Shown piece after piece: positions 7,880-15,811 of a stretch of DNA of 64,000 nucleotides. The stretch spans positions 124,001 through 188,000 of the forward strand of contig JADGPL010000003.1 of the NCBI GenBank assembly GCA_017882455.1, written 5' to 3'. Source of the DNA: Solirubrobacteraceae bacterium. GTDB lineage: Bacteria > Actinomycetota > Thermoleophilia > Solirubrobacterales > Solirubrobacteraceae. The notes beneath the pieces are model-generated. The model was not told the origin of the DNA. It saw only the letters and a list, made by a program, of their open reading frames with translations, and ran no database searches. A program made the translations under genes and the position numbers. The first letter of the stretch is position 1. Each line of letters starts with the position of its first letter.

Positions 7880-9040
7880 CTAGGCAGCGCTGAGCGAGGG
7901 CGGTTTGGACTGCACCTCGCGATTTGCCTCGGCCGCGGCCACATCCTCCATCGTGGTTCCGCGGCGGCCCTCGGCCTGCATCAGCAGCTTGAAGTCGTGC
8001 GGGCTCGAGGCCACGCGCATGGCGTCCTCGAAGGTGACGCGGCCGGCCTTGACGTGCCCGTAGAGCGCCTGGTCGAAGGTCTGCATCCCGTAGTAGCCGC
8101 CGCTGGTGATGACCTCGACGAGCTTGCCGGTCTGGGAGGGATCCATGATCATGTCCCGTACCCGCCCGGTCATCCGCAGGATCTCGCAGACAGCCACGCG
8201 GCCACCGTCCGCGCCCGGCACCAGACGCTGGGAGATCACGCCCTTGATCGTGCCCGCGATCATGCTGCGTGCCTGCCCGTGCTGGTGGGGCGGGAAGAAG
8301 TCGAGCATGCGGTTGATCGACTCGGTGGCATCCACGGTGTGGATCGTGGAGAGCACGAGGTGCCCGGTCTCGGCGGCCGAGAGCGCCGTCTGCACGGTCT
8401 CCTCGTCGCGCATCTCACCGACGAGGATCACGTCGGGGTCCTGACGCAGGACCCGGCGCAGGGCGCGCTTGAAGGAGGCGGTGTCCATGCCGACCTCACG
8501 CTGGTTGATGGCGGAGCGCTTGTCCGTGTGCACGAACTCGATCGGGTCCTCGATCGTGACGATGTGCTTGCTCATCGTGTGGTTCATGTGGTCGATCATG
8601 GCCGCAAGCGTCGTTGACTTTCCCGAGCCGGTGGTTCCCGTGAGCAGCACGATCCCGCGCTCCTCCTCGGCCAGTTCCCGCACCACCGTCGGCAGCGAGA
8701 GCTCTTCGATCGTGCTGATGCGATGGGGAATCGCGCGGCATACCAGCGATGTCAGCCCGCGCTGCTGGAAGGCGTTGATCCTGAAGCGCGCCACGTCGGG
8801 GATTTCGTAGGAGAAGTCGACCTCGTGCTCCTGAGCGAACTCCTCGAGCTTGGTCTCGTCGCTGAGCAGCGTCCGCAGCGCGGCTTCGGTCTCCTCGCGC
8901 GAGAGCGCAGCAGCGCTCGAGTCGAGCGTGAGATCGCCGTTGACCCGGTACAGCGGCGCCGAGCCGACCTTCAGGTGGAGATCCGAGCCCTCCTTGTCGA
9001 CGAGCTCATTCAGGGCAGCCTTGACATCGAACATGCCCAT
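7880..9040 (-). CDS. pilT: Type IV pilus retraction ATPase PilT
   Basis: Secretion/retraction ATPase of 386 residues; hexamers depolymerise type IV pili and power twitching. Walker A GTTGSGKST at 135-143, Asp box TIEDPIE at 162-168, Walker B DPDVILVGEMRD at 201-212 and His box HLVLSTIHT at 227-235 are all intact. The N-terminal SDLHLKVGSAPLYRVNG region is the PAS-like domain. No pilus assembly genes are next to it here. The C-terminus runs past the usual end by about 30 Ala/Glu-rich residues. Confidence 0.95.
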   Translation of the reverse strand: MGMFDVKAALNELVDKEGSDLHLKVGSAPLYRVNGDLTLDSSAAALSREETEAALRTLLSDETKLEEFAQEHEVDFSYEIPDVARFRINAFQQRGLTSLVCRAIPHRISTIEELSLPTVVRELAEEERGIVLLTGTTGSGKSTTLAAMIDHMNHTMSKHIVTIEDPIEFVHTDKRSAINQREVGMDTASFKRALRRVLRQDPDVILVGEMRDEETVQTALSAAETGHLVLSTIHTVDATESINRMLDFFPPHQHGQARSMIAGTIKGVISQRLVPGADGGRVAVCEILRMTGRVRDMIMDPSQTGKLVEVITSGGYYGMQTFDQALYGHVKAGRVTFEDAMRVASSPHDFKLLMQAEGRRGTTMEDVAAAEANREVQSKPPSLSAA

Positions 9041-9135
9041 CTGATCGGCAGCCCGGCGCGCGGGCTTGAATGCCGGCCCGCGGGTTGGACGTCCCCGTCG
9101 CGTTCGCCGTCAGCGTCCTGACGGGCGAATCGGGT

Positions 9136-9256
9136 TTCCTGGCAAGGACGCACCGAGCGTGGCGTGCGCTAGCACGTACCCCTTCGGGGCACAGGCGATC
9201 AGCGGGAGGACGCAGCCAGGGAAGCCGAGGCGCCCGCCTGTGCCCCGAATGGGGTA
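9136..9256. repeat. REP-like composite element, copy 2, with an inverted palindrome pair
   Basis: Non-coding element between pilT and the sigma gene. Palindromic unit 9176-9196 and its near-perfect inverted copy 9236-9256 (one inserted T) enclose 39 bases, so the two units can pair over about 20 bp. Outer arms TTCCTGGC (9136-9143) and GCCAGGGAA (9215-9223) pair with one bulge. Blocks GGCAAGGACG (9141-9150) and GGACGCAGCC (9208-9217) match copy 1. The last unit abuts the sigma stop codon at 9257. Layout resembles REP/BIME elements of other bacteria. Confidence 0.65.
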
Positions 9257-10372
9257 TCAGGCGACGTCGCGGAGCTTCTGCGCCTCAGCCAGCGACTGCA
9301 GCTTCTTGAGCGACTGGTTCTCGATCTGACGGATGCGCTCGCGGGTGACGTTGAACGTCCGCCCCACCTCGTCGAGCGTACGGGGGTGCTCGCCACCGAG
9401 CCCGTAGCGCAGCTCGAGCACGCGGCGTTCGCGGTAGGAGAGGTTCTCGAGCGCCTCTCGCAGGGCCTCCTTGGTGAGGATCTCGGCGGCGCGCTCATAT
9501 GGGGACTCGGCGCGCTCGTCGGCGATGAACTGGCCGAACTCCGACTCCTCCTCGTCGCCCACGGGCTTCTCGAGCGACACGGGCGCCTGGGCGGAGCGCT
9601 TGATCGAGTCGACCTCCTCGGGATCGATGCCCGTGACCTCGGCGATCTCGTCGGCGGTGGGCTCGCGGCCGAGCTCGGTGACGAGCTTGCGCTCGGCGCG
9701 CCCGATCTTGTTGAGCTTCTCGACCACGTGCACCGGGATGCGGATCGTGCGCGCCTTGTCGGCGAGGGCGCGGGCGATCGCCTGGCGGATCCACCAGGTG
9801 GCGTAGGTCGAGAACTTGAAGCCCTTGCGGTAGTCGAACTTCTCGGCCGCCCTCACCAGCCCGAGGGTGCCCTCCTGGATCAGGTCGAGGAAGGGCAGGC
9901 CCTGGTTGCGGTAGTTCTTGGCGATCGAGACCACGAGGCGCAGGTTGGACTCGACCATCTTCTGCTTGGCGTCGAGGTCCCCCCGCTCGATGCGCTTGGC
10001 CAGATCGACCTCCTCCTGGGCGGTCAGCAGGCGGACCTTGCCGATGTCCTTGAGGAACAGCTGCAGCGAGTCGGTGGTCATGTCCGGCTTGAGGTCGAGC
10101 GCCGTTTTGGCTTTGCGCCGGCCGCGCTTGTCGGGAGCGCGCTCCACCGGCGAGGCGGCGGCGATCGCGGGGTCGATCTCCTCTACGAGCTCGATCTCCG
10201 AGCGCTCGAAGAAGCCGTGGAGCTCTTCGACGTCGGACTCGTCCAAGTCGAGCTCGGAAACCGCCTTGGTGATCTCCGCGTAGGAGAGAACGCCCACCTG
10301 CTGCCCCTTGGCAACCAGGCCCTTGACCTCATCCAGCTCCTGAAGCTCGACTACTGACATACGTGGTTCCAT
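9257..10372 (-). CDS. rpoD: Principal RNA polymerase sigma factor (RpoD/SigA)
   Basis: Sigma-70 group 1 protein of 371 residues. A region 1.1-like N-terminus (1-90) is followed by conserved region 2 ([20 protein letters not shown], then [20 protein letters not shown], which melts the -10 element), region 3 ([15 protein letters not shown]) and region 4.2 helix-turn-helix ([20 protein letters not shown]) for -35 recognition. The length and intact region 1.1 favour the housekeeping factor rather than a group 2 relative. Stands alone, with a 229-base 5' region before the next plus-strand gene and a REP-like hairpin directly at its 3' end. Confidence 0.95.
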   Translation of the reverse strand: MEPRMSVVELQELDEVKGLVAKGQQVGVLSYAEITKAVSELDLDESDVEELHGFFERSEIELVEEIDPAIAAASPVERAPDKRGRRKAKTALDLKPDMTTDSLQLFLKDIGKVRLLTAQEEVDLAKRIERGDLDAKQKMVESNLRLVVSIAKNYRNQGLPFLDLIQEGTLGLVRAAEKFDYRKGFKFSTYATWWIRQAIARALADKARTIRIPVHVVEKLNKIGRAERKLVTELGREPTADEIAEVTGIDPEEVDSIKRSAQAPVSLEKPVGDEEESEFGQFIADERAESPYERAAEILTKEALREALENLSYRERRVLELRYGLGGEHPRTLDEVGRTFNVTRERIRQIENQSLKKLQSLAEAQKLRDVA

Positions 10373-10601
10373 TTCTTCGGTCGGTCGAGAACCCGATGGC
10401 GAGCTTCGGGCCCCGCGAGATTATGGCTTACAACTCCTCCGTCGCACATACGGCCGCAGCCCTGCCGACGTTACAACTGAAAATGGGCTCTCAGGGGTCC
10501 CATGCTAACGGGTCGTCGCTGAGATCCGCCCGATTTGGCGGTGCGCTTGCAACACTCGCCTCGATCTGCTTGCAACGTGCGCCTTAAGCAATGATGTGCG
10601 G

Positions 10602-11174
10602 ATGAGCGCGCCAAACGAGAGCAACGGTCGACCGAGCTCGCCCGACGCGAACCTGGGCGTCCTGTCGAATCTCCCGCATACGCGCCCGCAGAGATCGAGT
10701 GCGCGCAGGACGGCCGCGCGCAAGGCCACGGCTGCTGCGGGAGCGACCAGCACGCGCCCGGCCCAGAAAGCGAAAGCGAGGACCAAGCCGGCCTCTTCCC
10801 CGCCGAGCCCGCCGGCACGTGCGACGACAGCGAAGGCAAAGGCGAAAGCGCCAGGCAGGGCGCCGGCAGCGGCGAAGCCCGACCAGCAGCCTCTCAGGAC
10901 GGGCGCGACCCGAACCCCGCTCGTGAAAACGGCCAAGAGCGCCAGGGCCACCCCGCGCAAGCCTCCCAGGCGGGCAGCGCCTCGTGTCGATGAGTCGGTG
11001 CCGAGACAGGGCTTCGAGTCGGACATGGATCGTGCGAGCGGGCCGGTGCAGCCGCCCGGGAGCACCGAGCTGATGGCCACGGCCGCCGAGATCGTGAGCG
11101 AGCTGGCCAAGGCCGGAGTGTCGAGCGGCGAGCGCCTGCTCAAGGATCTCCTGGGGCGTCTGCCCCTCTCCTGA
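10602..11174 (+). CDS. Low-complexity basic protein with amphipathic C-terminal helix
   Basis: 190 residues from ATG 10602 (a GTG two codons earlier is possible). Residues 30-130 are dominated by Ala, Lys, Arg, Pro and Thr in the style of histone H1-like or AT-hook-rich tails, so nucleic-acid binding is plausible but unproven. The last 40 residues (ELMATAAEIVSELAKAGVSS, then GERLLKDLLGRLPLS) form a likely amphipathic helix pair and look like the only folded part. No signal peptide or membrane segment. Function unknown. Confidence 0.6.
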   Translation: MSAPNESNGRPSSPDANLGVLSNLPHTRPQRSSARRTAARKATAAAGATSTRPAQKAKARTKPASSPPSPPARATTAKAKAKAPGRAPAAAKPDQQPLRTGATRTPLVKTAKSARATPRKPPRRAAPRVDESVPRQGFESDMDRASGPVQPPGSTELMATAAEIVSELAKAGVSSGERLLKDLLGRLPLS

Positions 11175-11194
11175 GTCCCTCTCCGGCCGATCTG

Positions 11195-11200
11195 TATACT
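11195..11200 (+). promoter_or_regulatory. -10 element for the riboswitch-rlpA transcript
   Basis: TATACT preceded by TG (extended -10) starts 9 bases before the first paired stem of the riboswitch, which places the transcription start at about 11206. No convincing -35 hexamer is seen (TGAGTC at 11172-11177 is the best at 17-base spacing). Confidence 0.6.
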
Positions 11201-11203
11201 GCG

Positions 11204-11352
11204 GCCCACGCCGAACCGCTGTGGCCCTGGTCACGGCGGACGGGGGACCCAATGCGGATCGAAGTGATCCGCCGGGGCGAATCGGTCCGGCAGGACCGTA
11301 GCGCCGCACTCTGGTGCCGCGCGAGCCCGTCAGCTCACCCCGTAGGCGTCGG
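11204..11352 (+). promoter_or_regulatory. c-di-AMP riboswitch (ydaO-yuaA class)
   Basis: The leader carries the ydaO consensus blocks in order: GCCGAACC near 11210, GGGGGACCCA near 11232, GGGGCGAATCGG near 11274, and the terminal block GAGCCCGTCAGCTCACC then CGTAGGCGTCGG ending at 11352. The closing stem pairs ACGCC (11208-11212) with GGCGT (11345-11349). This class binds cyclic di-AMP and turns expression off; in actinobacteria it is known upstream of cell-wall hydrolases and RlpA-like genes. The rlpA ATG lies 5 bases past the last block, so control of ribosome access or of transcription read-through are both possible. Confidence 0.88.
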
Positions 11353-11357
11353 AAACG

Positions 11358-11867
11358 ATGCGACTGAACTTCACCACAACTACGGTGCTGCTCGCCCTGA
11401 TGGCGAGCGCCGCGCTCCCGGCGGGCAGCGCGCTCGGGGCCTCCGCGGGCGGCGCCGCCGCCCCGACGACGGGCTCCACGGCTCCCCAGCCGGCGACTGC
11501 CACCAAGGTGCACACGACCGGAATAGCCACGTGGTTCGGCCCCGGCTTCTACGGCAAGCAGACCGCCTGCGGGCAGACGCTCACGCCGGGCGTGGTGGGC
11601 GTCGCCAACCGCACGCTCCCGTGCGGCACGCTCGTCAAGGTCTCGTATGCCGGCCATGCGCTCACCGTCCCCGTGCTCGACCGTGGGCCCTATAGCCACA
11701 TCGGCGCCGACTGGGACCTGACCTCCGGGGCAGCGCAGGCGCTCGGCATCACAGAGACCGTCCGCATCGGCACCCGCGTGGTGGGCAGCGCGCCCAACAC
11801 ACCTGCGCTCGGCCTTCCCCCAGCCGCGCCGAGCTCCGTGCTCGCCGGCGGCTCCCTCGCGGGCTGA
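11358..11867 (+). CDS. Secreted RlpA-like double-psi beta-barrel protein
   Basis: 169 residues. Signal peptide at 1-28 (MRLNFTTTTVLLALMASAAL, then an Ala-rich cleavage region), Ala/Thr/Pro linker to about 50, then a double-psi beta-barrel with GIATWFGPGFYGKQTACG, VANRTLPCGTLVKV and VPVLDRGPY. These are the RlpA core motifs; the Asp in LDRGPY is the conserved putative catalytic residue. The family acts on peptidoglycan glycan strands or binds them. Two Cys (in TACG and LPCG) could form a disulfide. The upstream c-di-AMP riboswitch ties it to cell-wall and osmotic homeostasis. Confidence 0.88.
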   Translation: MRLNFTTTTVLLALMASAALPAGSALGASAGGAAAPTTGSTAPQPATATKVHTTGIATWFGPGFYGKQTACGQTLTPGVVGVANRTLPCGTLVKVSYAGHALTVPVLDRGPYSHIGADWDLTSGAAQALGITETVRIGTRVVGSAPNTPALGLPPAAPSSVLAGGSLAG

Positions 11868-11888
11868 GCGAGCTCCTCGGGCCTCCAG

Positions 11889-13166
11889 CTAGGGCTGGGC
11901 GTGCTCGTCGATGGTGGTGGGCGCGTTCCCGCGCGCGGCCGAGCGAGCCGCGTACAGACCGACATCGGCGTGCGCGGCGAGGACCGACGCCTCCTCCCCG
12001 TCCTCGGGACACGAGGCGCTCCCCACAGCCAGGGCCAGCGGCGCGCTGCGATACATCACAACGCGTGCCACGTCCTCGCGCAGGCGCCCGGCCAGATCGC
12101 GCGCACGTCGCCCGTTGGCAGCGGTCGCGAGCAGCCAGTACCGGCCTGCACGCTGACGCGTCAGCGAACCGGGCCAGGCGGCTTGGAGAGCCTCCTCCAG
12201 CTCGCCGGTCACCCGCTCAAGCTCGGCCGGGGACTCCACGCGACGCAGCCGATCGATCTCCACCGGCTCGACGAGCAGCACGGCAAAGGCAACTCCGTCC
12301 TGCCGATAGCGCTCGAGCTGGCTACCGATCGAGACGATCCACGCCGTCGGCCCCTCCTCGCCACGTTCGTCGCGAATCTCGATTTCGGCGCCCCGCGTCG
12401 CGGGCGGCACGGGCGGAGACTCATCCCAGGAGAGCGGGCGCTCTGGCACGGCAAGGGCAGGCGTCCGCAGCTCGTGCTCGTCGACCTGGGGGCGCTCGCT
12501 CTCTCGCGCCGCCGCATGCGCTGGCATCGGCGGCACATCGCCGGCATGCTCGTCGATGATGAGCACCGGCGAGCGCACGGCCTGCTCGGCGCCGAAGCTG
12601 GGAGCGCCCTGCTCGAGGAACGACGCCGCGACGGCCTCCCTCCCTGTGTGCTCAGGGGGCGTCGTGGGCAGCCGACGCGCCGCGAGGCTCGCGGCCAGAG
12701 CACAGGCGCAGACATGGGCCAGGCGATCGGAGAGGTCGCCGAGCTGGCGCGAGGCCGAGCGCCCGCCAGCCGGCATGCGGACCTCCTCGAGCAGCCCCTC
12801 CCAGAGCACACCGCGCAACGCCTCGACGGCCGCGATCGCGCCGAGGGCATCAGCAGCGCCCGCGATCGCGCCGAGGCGGCGAGCTGGAGCCGACTGCTCC
12901 CGGCCTGTGGCCGCGCCTGCTCCCGTCAGGCGGTCGAGCTCGGCGTCGGACTGCAGCGCGCGCAGGGTCTGCGCGCACAGTGCGGGACCCTCGTGGGCGA
13001 TGTCCTCGAGCGGGACACCGCCGATGGCGTCGAGCGGGCGAGCGAGCACGAGCGCCACCGCCCAGCGCTGCGCCAGCTCATCGGCTCGCTCCACGAGCCC
13101 ATCCAGGCGCAGCTCGGCGACGGGACGGGCGCGAGCGGGGAGGCGCGGGACGGGCTCTTCGGACAC
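11889..13166 (-). CDS. Protein with degenerate GGDEF-like C-terminal domain
   Basis: 425 residues. The C-terminal 150 residues follow a GGDEF fold pattern (LERYRQDGVAFAVLLVEPVE, ELEEALQAAWPGS, then ADVGLYAARSAARGN, the usual end of GGDEF domains), but the active-site loop reads RAGRYWLL instead of GGDEF, so diguanylate cyclase activity is unlikely. The N-terminal 200 residues are Ala/Leu-rich helices without a recognised domain, joined by a Pro/Glu-rich linker. It may be a nucleotide-binding or scaffold remnant. Convergent with rlpA (21-base gap). Confidence 0.6.
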   Translation of the reverse strand: MSEEPVPRLPARARPVAELRLDGLVERADELAQRWAVALVLARPLDAIGGVPLEDIAHEGPALCAQTLRALQSDAELDRLTGAGAATGREQSAPARRLGAIAGAADALGAIAAVEALRGVLWEGLLEEVRMPAGGRSASRQLGDLSDRLAHVCACALAASLAARRLPTTPPEHTGREAVAASFLEQGAPSFGAEQAVRSPVLIIDEHAGDVPPMPAHAAARESERPQVDEHELRTPALAVPERPLSWDESPPVPPATRGAEIEIRDERGEEGPTAWIVSIGSQLERYRQDGVAFAVLLVEPVEIDRLRRVESPAELERVTGELEEALQAAWPGSLTRQRAGRYWLLATAANGRRARDLAGRLREDVARVVMYRSAPLALAVGSASCPEDGEEASVLAAHADVGLYAARSAARGNAPTTIDEHAQP

Positions 13167-13252
13167 ACACGTTGAATATCAGCAATGGGGGACGCGATCG
13201 ACCCGGCGCCCCCGCGGGATAGCCTGAAGCCGGTGAACCGGCCGGGCCCGAC

Positions 13253-13939
13253 ATGACGCTGGCGTGGATCGCCGTCGCGGCCGGCGTCGTGCTCGTGTGG
13301 GCTCTGGCGAGCTGGCTGTTCCTGAATCGGCGCCCGCGCGGAGGCGATCCGGAGCTGGTGAGGATCGTCGAGCTCGAGGATGCGACGACGCTCGATCCCG
13401 CAACCGAAGCGGTGCGCTCGGTGCAGAAGGCCGACCTGCTGATCGAGGAGTCCGCGCTGAGAGAGATCTGGACGCCCGCCCACCTGGAGCGCCTGGCGCG
13501 CACCTACTGGCGCTTTCTGACGCGGGTGACGCTGGGACTCATCCGCGTTCGCTACACCGAGGGCGAGCGCTCTGTGGTCCTGATCGCTCCACCCATGCGC
13601 CTGCTCACCTTCCAGGCGCCCGAATACGAGATGGACGCCTCCCACGGCCTGGTGCGCTGGCGAATCGCGCGCGGGCTGCTGGTCTCCAGACGCGGTCGTG
13701 GGGGCAGCGGATACCTGCAGATCACCGTGCGCAGGAGCCCCGGCGAGACCGCGGGCCATGCCCGCCTGCACGTGGAGGTCGAGGTGGCCAACTTCTATCC
13801 GTCGATCTCCTCGCGGCTCAGTCGTCGCGTCTACAACGCCACCCAGTCACGCATCCACGTGGTCGTCACCTACGGATTCCTGCGCTCGCTGGCTCGCCTG
13901 GACCTGGCCGAGTCGCGCGTGGGGCGGCTCGCGGCGTGA
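13253..13939 (+). CDS. Membrane-anchored protein of unknown function
   Basis: 228 residues. One N-terminal membrane segment (about residues 3-24, AWIAVAAGVVLVWALASWLF) followed by a basic stop-transfer (NRRPRGG), so the remainder is probably cytoplasmic. The soluble part is rich in beta-like segments and includes YWRFLTRVTLGLIRVRYTEG and ANFYPSISSRLSRRVYNATQ. No catalytic motif is recognised. Stop is 3 bases from the convergent methyltransferase stop. Confidence 0.65.
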   Translation: MTLAWIAVAAGVVLVWALASWLFLNRRPRGGDPELVRIVELEDATTLDPATEAVRSVQKADLLIEESALREIWTPAHLERLARTYWRFLTRVTLGLIRVRYTEGERSVVLIAPPMRLLTFQAPEYEMDASHGLVRWRIARGLLVSRRGRGGSGYLQITVRRSPGETAGHARLHVEVEVANFYPSISSRLSRRVYNATQSRIHVVVTYGFLRSLARLDLAESRVGRLAA

Positions 13940-13942
13940 GCC

Positions 13943-14767
13943 TCACGCGTAGTCGACGAGGCCGGTCCCGCTCCAGTGACCGAAGGAGGTGAGATCGAGC
14001 TTGGGACGCTCGATCTCCTGCCAGAACGAGAGCATCCCCCACAGGCGGATGTCATCGAACATGACGATCGGACCGTTGGCGAGCCCGATCTGCTCGAAGC
14101 CGCGCACGAAGCCTCGCTCCTGCACACCGGTGTGGGCTGCGTCGACGAGGATGAAGTCGGCGCTCCTGAGCAGCTCCGCATTGGCCTGCCAGCCGGCGGG
14201 CGTGGAGAGGTCCTCCAGGCGCTGCTCGAGCCTGCCGTCGGTGAAGTCCTCGGCTCTCAGCAGCGCGCCTGGATACCGATTCCAAGGCACGACATCGAAG
14301 GTCACGATCTTGCCGTCCTCGGGCAGCGCGCTCTTCATGACGAGGGCGGACATGCCGGTGGCGGTGCCGAGCTCGAGGACCGTCTTGGGAGCGAGCAGCG
14401 CGACGAGCGCGCTCAGCAGCCTGTAGTGCTCGCCGGGCCAGATCCCTGGGCGCCTCGGAGGGGAATGCAGGCCTTCGCGCCCGCGCAACCGCGCGAGCGC
14501 CGAGCGCCCGCGAGGCGGACTCTGCCCGGCGGCGCCCGCCGGCCCAGGGTCGGCCGGCCCGCGGCCCCGGCTGCGCGTCGTGAGCTCCTCGAGGCTCACC
14601 GATCTCGCCGCCTCGACGGCCCGCAGCGCGGTGTCGAGCAGACGCTCGGAGGGAACGGATGTCACCGGCGTGAGCAGCGAGGGCCGCATCAGGGCGGCAG
14701 AGATCGGCCAGCGACCAAAGAGTGCAAGGCGGCTGGCGACGGTGCCGCGAAATGTGCCGAGGGACAT
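13943..14767 (-). CDS. Class I SAM-dependent O-methyltransferase-like protein
   Basis: 274 residues. The Rossmann core starts near residue 115: SAM motif VLELGTATGMSALVM, acidic strand KIVTFDVVPWN, and FILVDAAHTGVQERGFV. A downstream IVMFDDIRLWGM motif resembles the metal-binding region of CmcI/Methyltransf_24 proteins, often active on sugars or phenolics. The first 100 residues contain a Pro/Gly/Arg-rich low-complexity stretch (68-105). Divergent from the glycosyltransferase-like gene at 14876. Confidence 0.8.
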   Translation of the reverse strand: MSLGTFRGTVASRLALFGRWPISAALMRPSLLTPVTSVPSERLLDTALRAVEAARSVSLEELTTRSRGRGPADPGPAGAAGQSPPRGRSALARLRGREGLHSPPRRPGIWPGEHYRLLSALVALLAPKTVLELGTATGMSALVMKSALPEDGKIVTFDVVPWNRYPGALLRAEDFTDGRLEQRLEDLSTPAGWQANAELLRSADFILVDAAHTGVQERGFVRGFEQIGLANGPIVMFDDIRLWGMLSFWQEIERPKLDLTSFGHWSGTGLVDYA

Positions 14768-14875
14768 GCGGGTTGACTATATAGGCCTCCCCCAGAGCCC
14801 GTTGACCTGCCCGGTTTCAGATGACACTTTCAGACTTGGCGTTCCAGGCTTCAGTTGAGTCGTTACGATGACCCC

Positions 14876-15802
14876 ATGGACGAGGGCGAGGTCACACCGG
14901 GGCCACGCCCGCGCGTCGCGGTCCTCCTCGTCAACGGGTTCGCGCGACGAGGACCCCTCGGTCGCCAACGAGCGGCCGAAGCGCTGCAGTACCCTTGGAT
15001 AGATCTTTGCCTGCGCCAGGTGGCCCGCCACTCAAAGGGATGGGACTACCAGGTGTTCGCCTATGACAACTCCCATTTCACGCCCCATCGCAGGCTCCTG
15101 CGGAAATTCGAGCGCGTGAGGCTGTGGCCGAGCGGCGTGGTGGCGATGATGGGTCGCATCGCCAACCGCATGCCCGGCCCCTACCTCGGTCGCCTGCTGG
15201 AAAGGCGCCACCCAAGCGCACTGGACTATCTGGCCGGCAAGGTCTCGACCGACTTCGACTACATCGTCACCCTCGACAATGATTCCTTCCCCGTCCGCGA
15301 CGATTGGCTGGACGTCCTGATCGGCGAATGTGAAAAGGGCGCCGCTGTCACAGGTGTGTACAGAGATGAGATGGCACCGGCCGTGCACCCGTTCATACAC
15401 GTGAGCGGTCTGTGCGTGGGCACGCAGGACCTCCACGACCTCGGCGTGTCCTTCGGCCGCGACATCCAGTACCTCGGCGAGCAGCACCAGCAGGATGCCG
15501 AATTCAACCAGGACGTCGGCCAGAAGATCACCTACGAGTTCATCCGCCTCGGCCGCACGATCGGACCGCTCGCGCGCAGCAACGAGGTTAACTTTCACTT
15601 TCTCATGGGTGGCATATACGGTGACGTGATCTACCACCACGGCGCCGGGGGACGACGGGCGAGCTTTCGCGACATGGGTGACGTCAAGATCAACGACCAG
15701 ATCAGCAGGGTCCTGCGCGACGCAGCGTTTCGGGACGTGGATCATCTGATGGCCGTGCTCCGCGGTCGGGCACCCGATGACCTCGGCCTGCAGACCCTGT
15801 GA
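14876..15802 (+). CDS. Glycosyltransferase-like protein (GT-A fold suspected)
   Basis: 308 residues from ATG 14876; an in-frame TTG at 14855 is a weaker start. RVAVLLVNGFARRG begins the first strand, and FDYIVTLDNDSFPVRDDWLD carries a DxD-like motif in the position used by GT-A glycosyltransferases to hold the nucleotide-sugar metal. Downstream MGGIYGDVIYHHGAGGR has His residues suited to metal or acceptor binding. No close family is named with confidence. Its neighbours are a sugar-type methyltransferase and glpX. Confidence 0.65.
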   Translation: MDEGEVTPGPRPRVAVLLVNGFARRGPLGRQRAAEALQYPWIDLCLRQVARHSKGWDYQVFAYDNSHFTPHRRLLRKFERVRLWPSGVVAMMGRIANRMPGPYLGRLLERRHPSALDYLAGKVSTDFDYIVTLDNDSFPVRDDWLDVLIGECEKGAAVTGVYRDEMAPAVHPFIHVSGLCVGTQDLHDLGVSFGRDIQYLGEQHQQDAEFNQDVGQKITYEFIRLGRTIGPLARSNEVNFHFLMGGIYGDVIYHHGAGGRRASFRDMGDVKINDQISRVLRDAAFRDVDHLMAVLRGRAPDDLGLQTL

Positions 15803-15811
15803 CGGAGCGCC

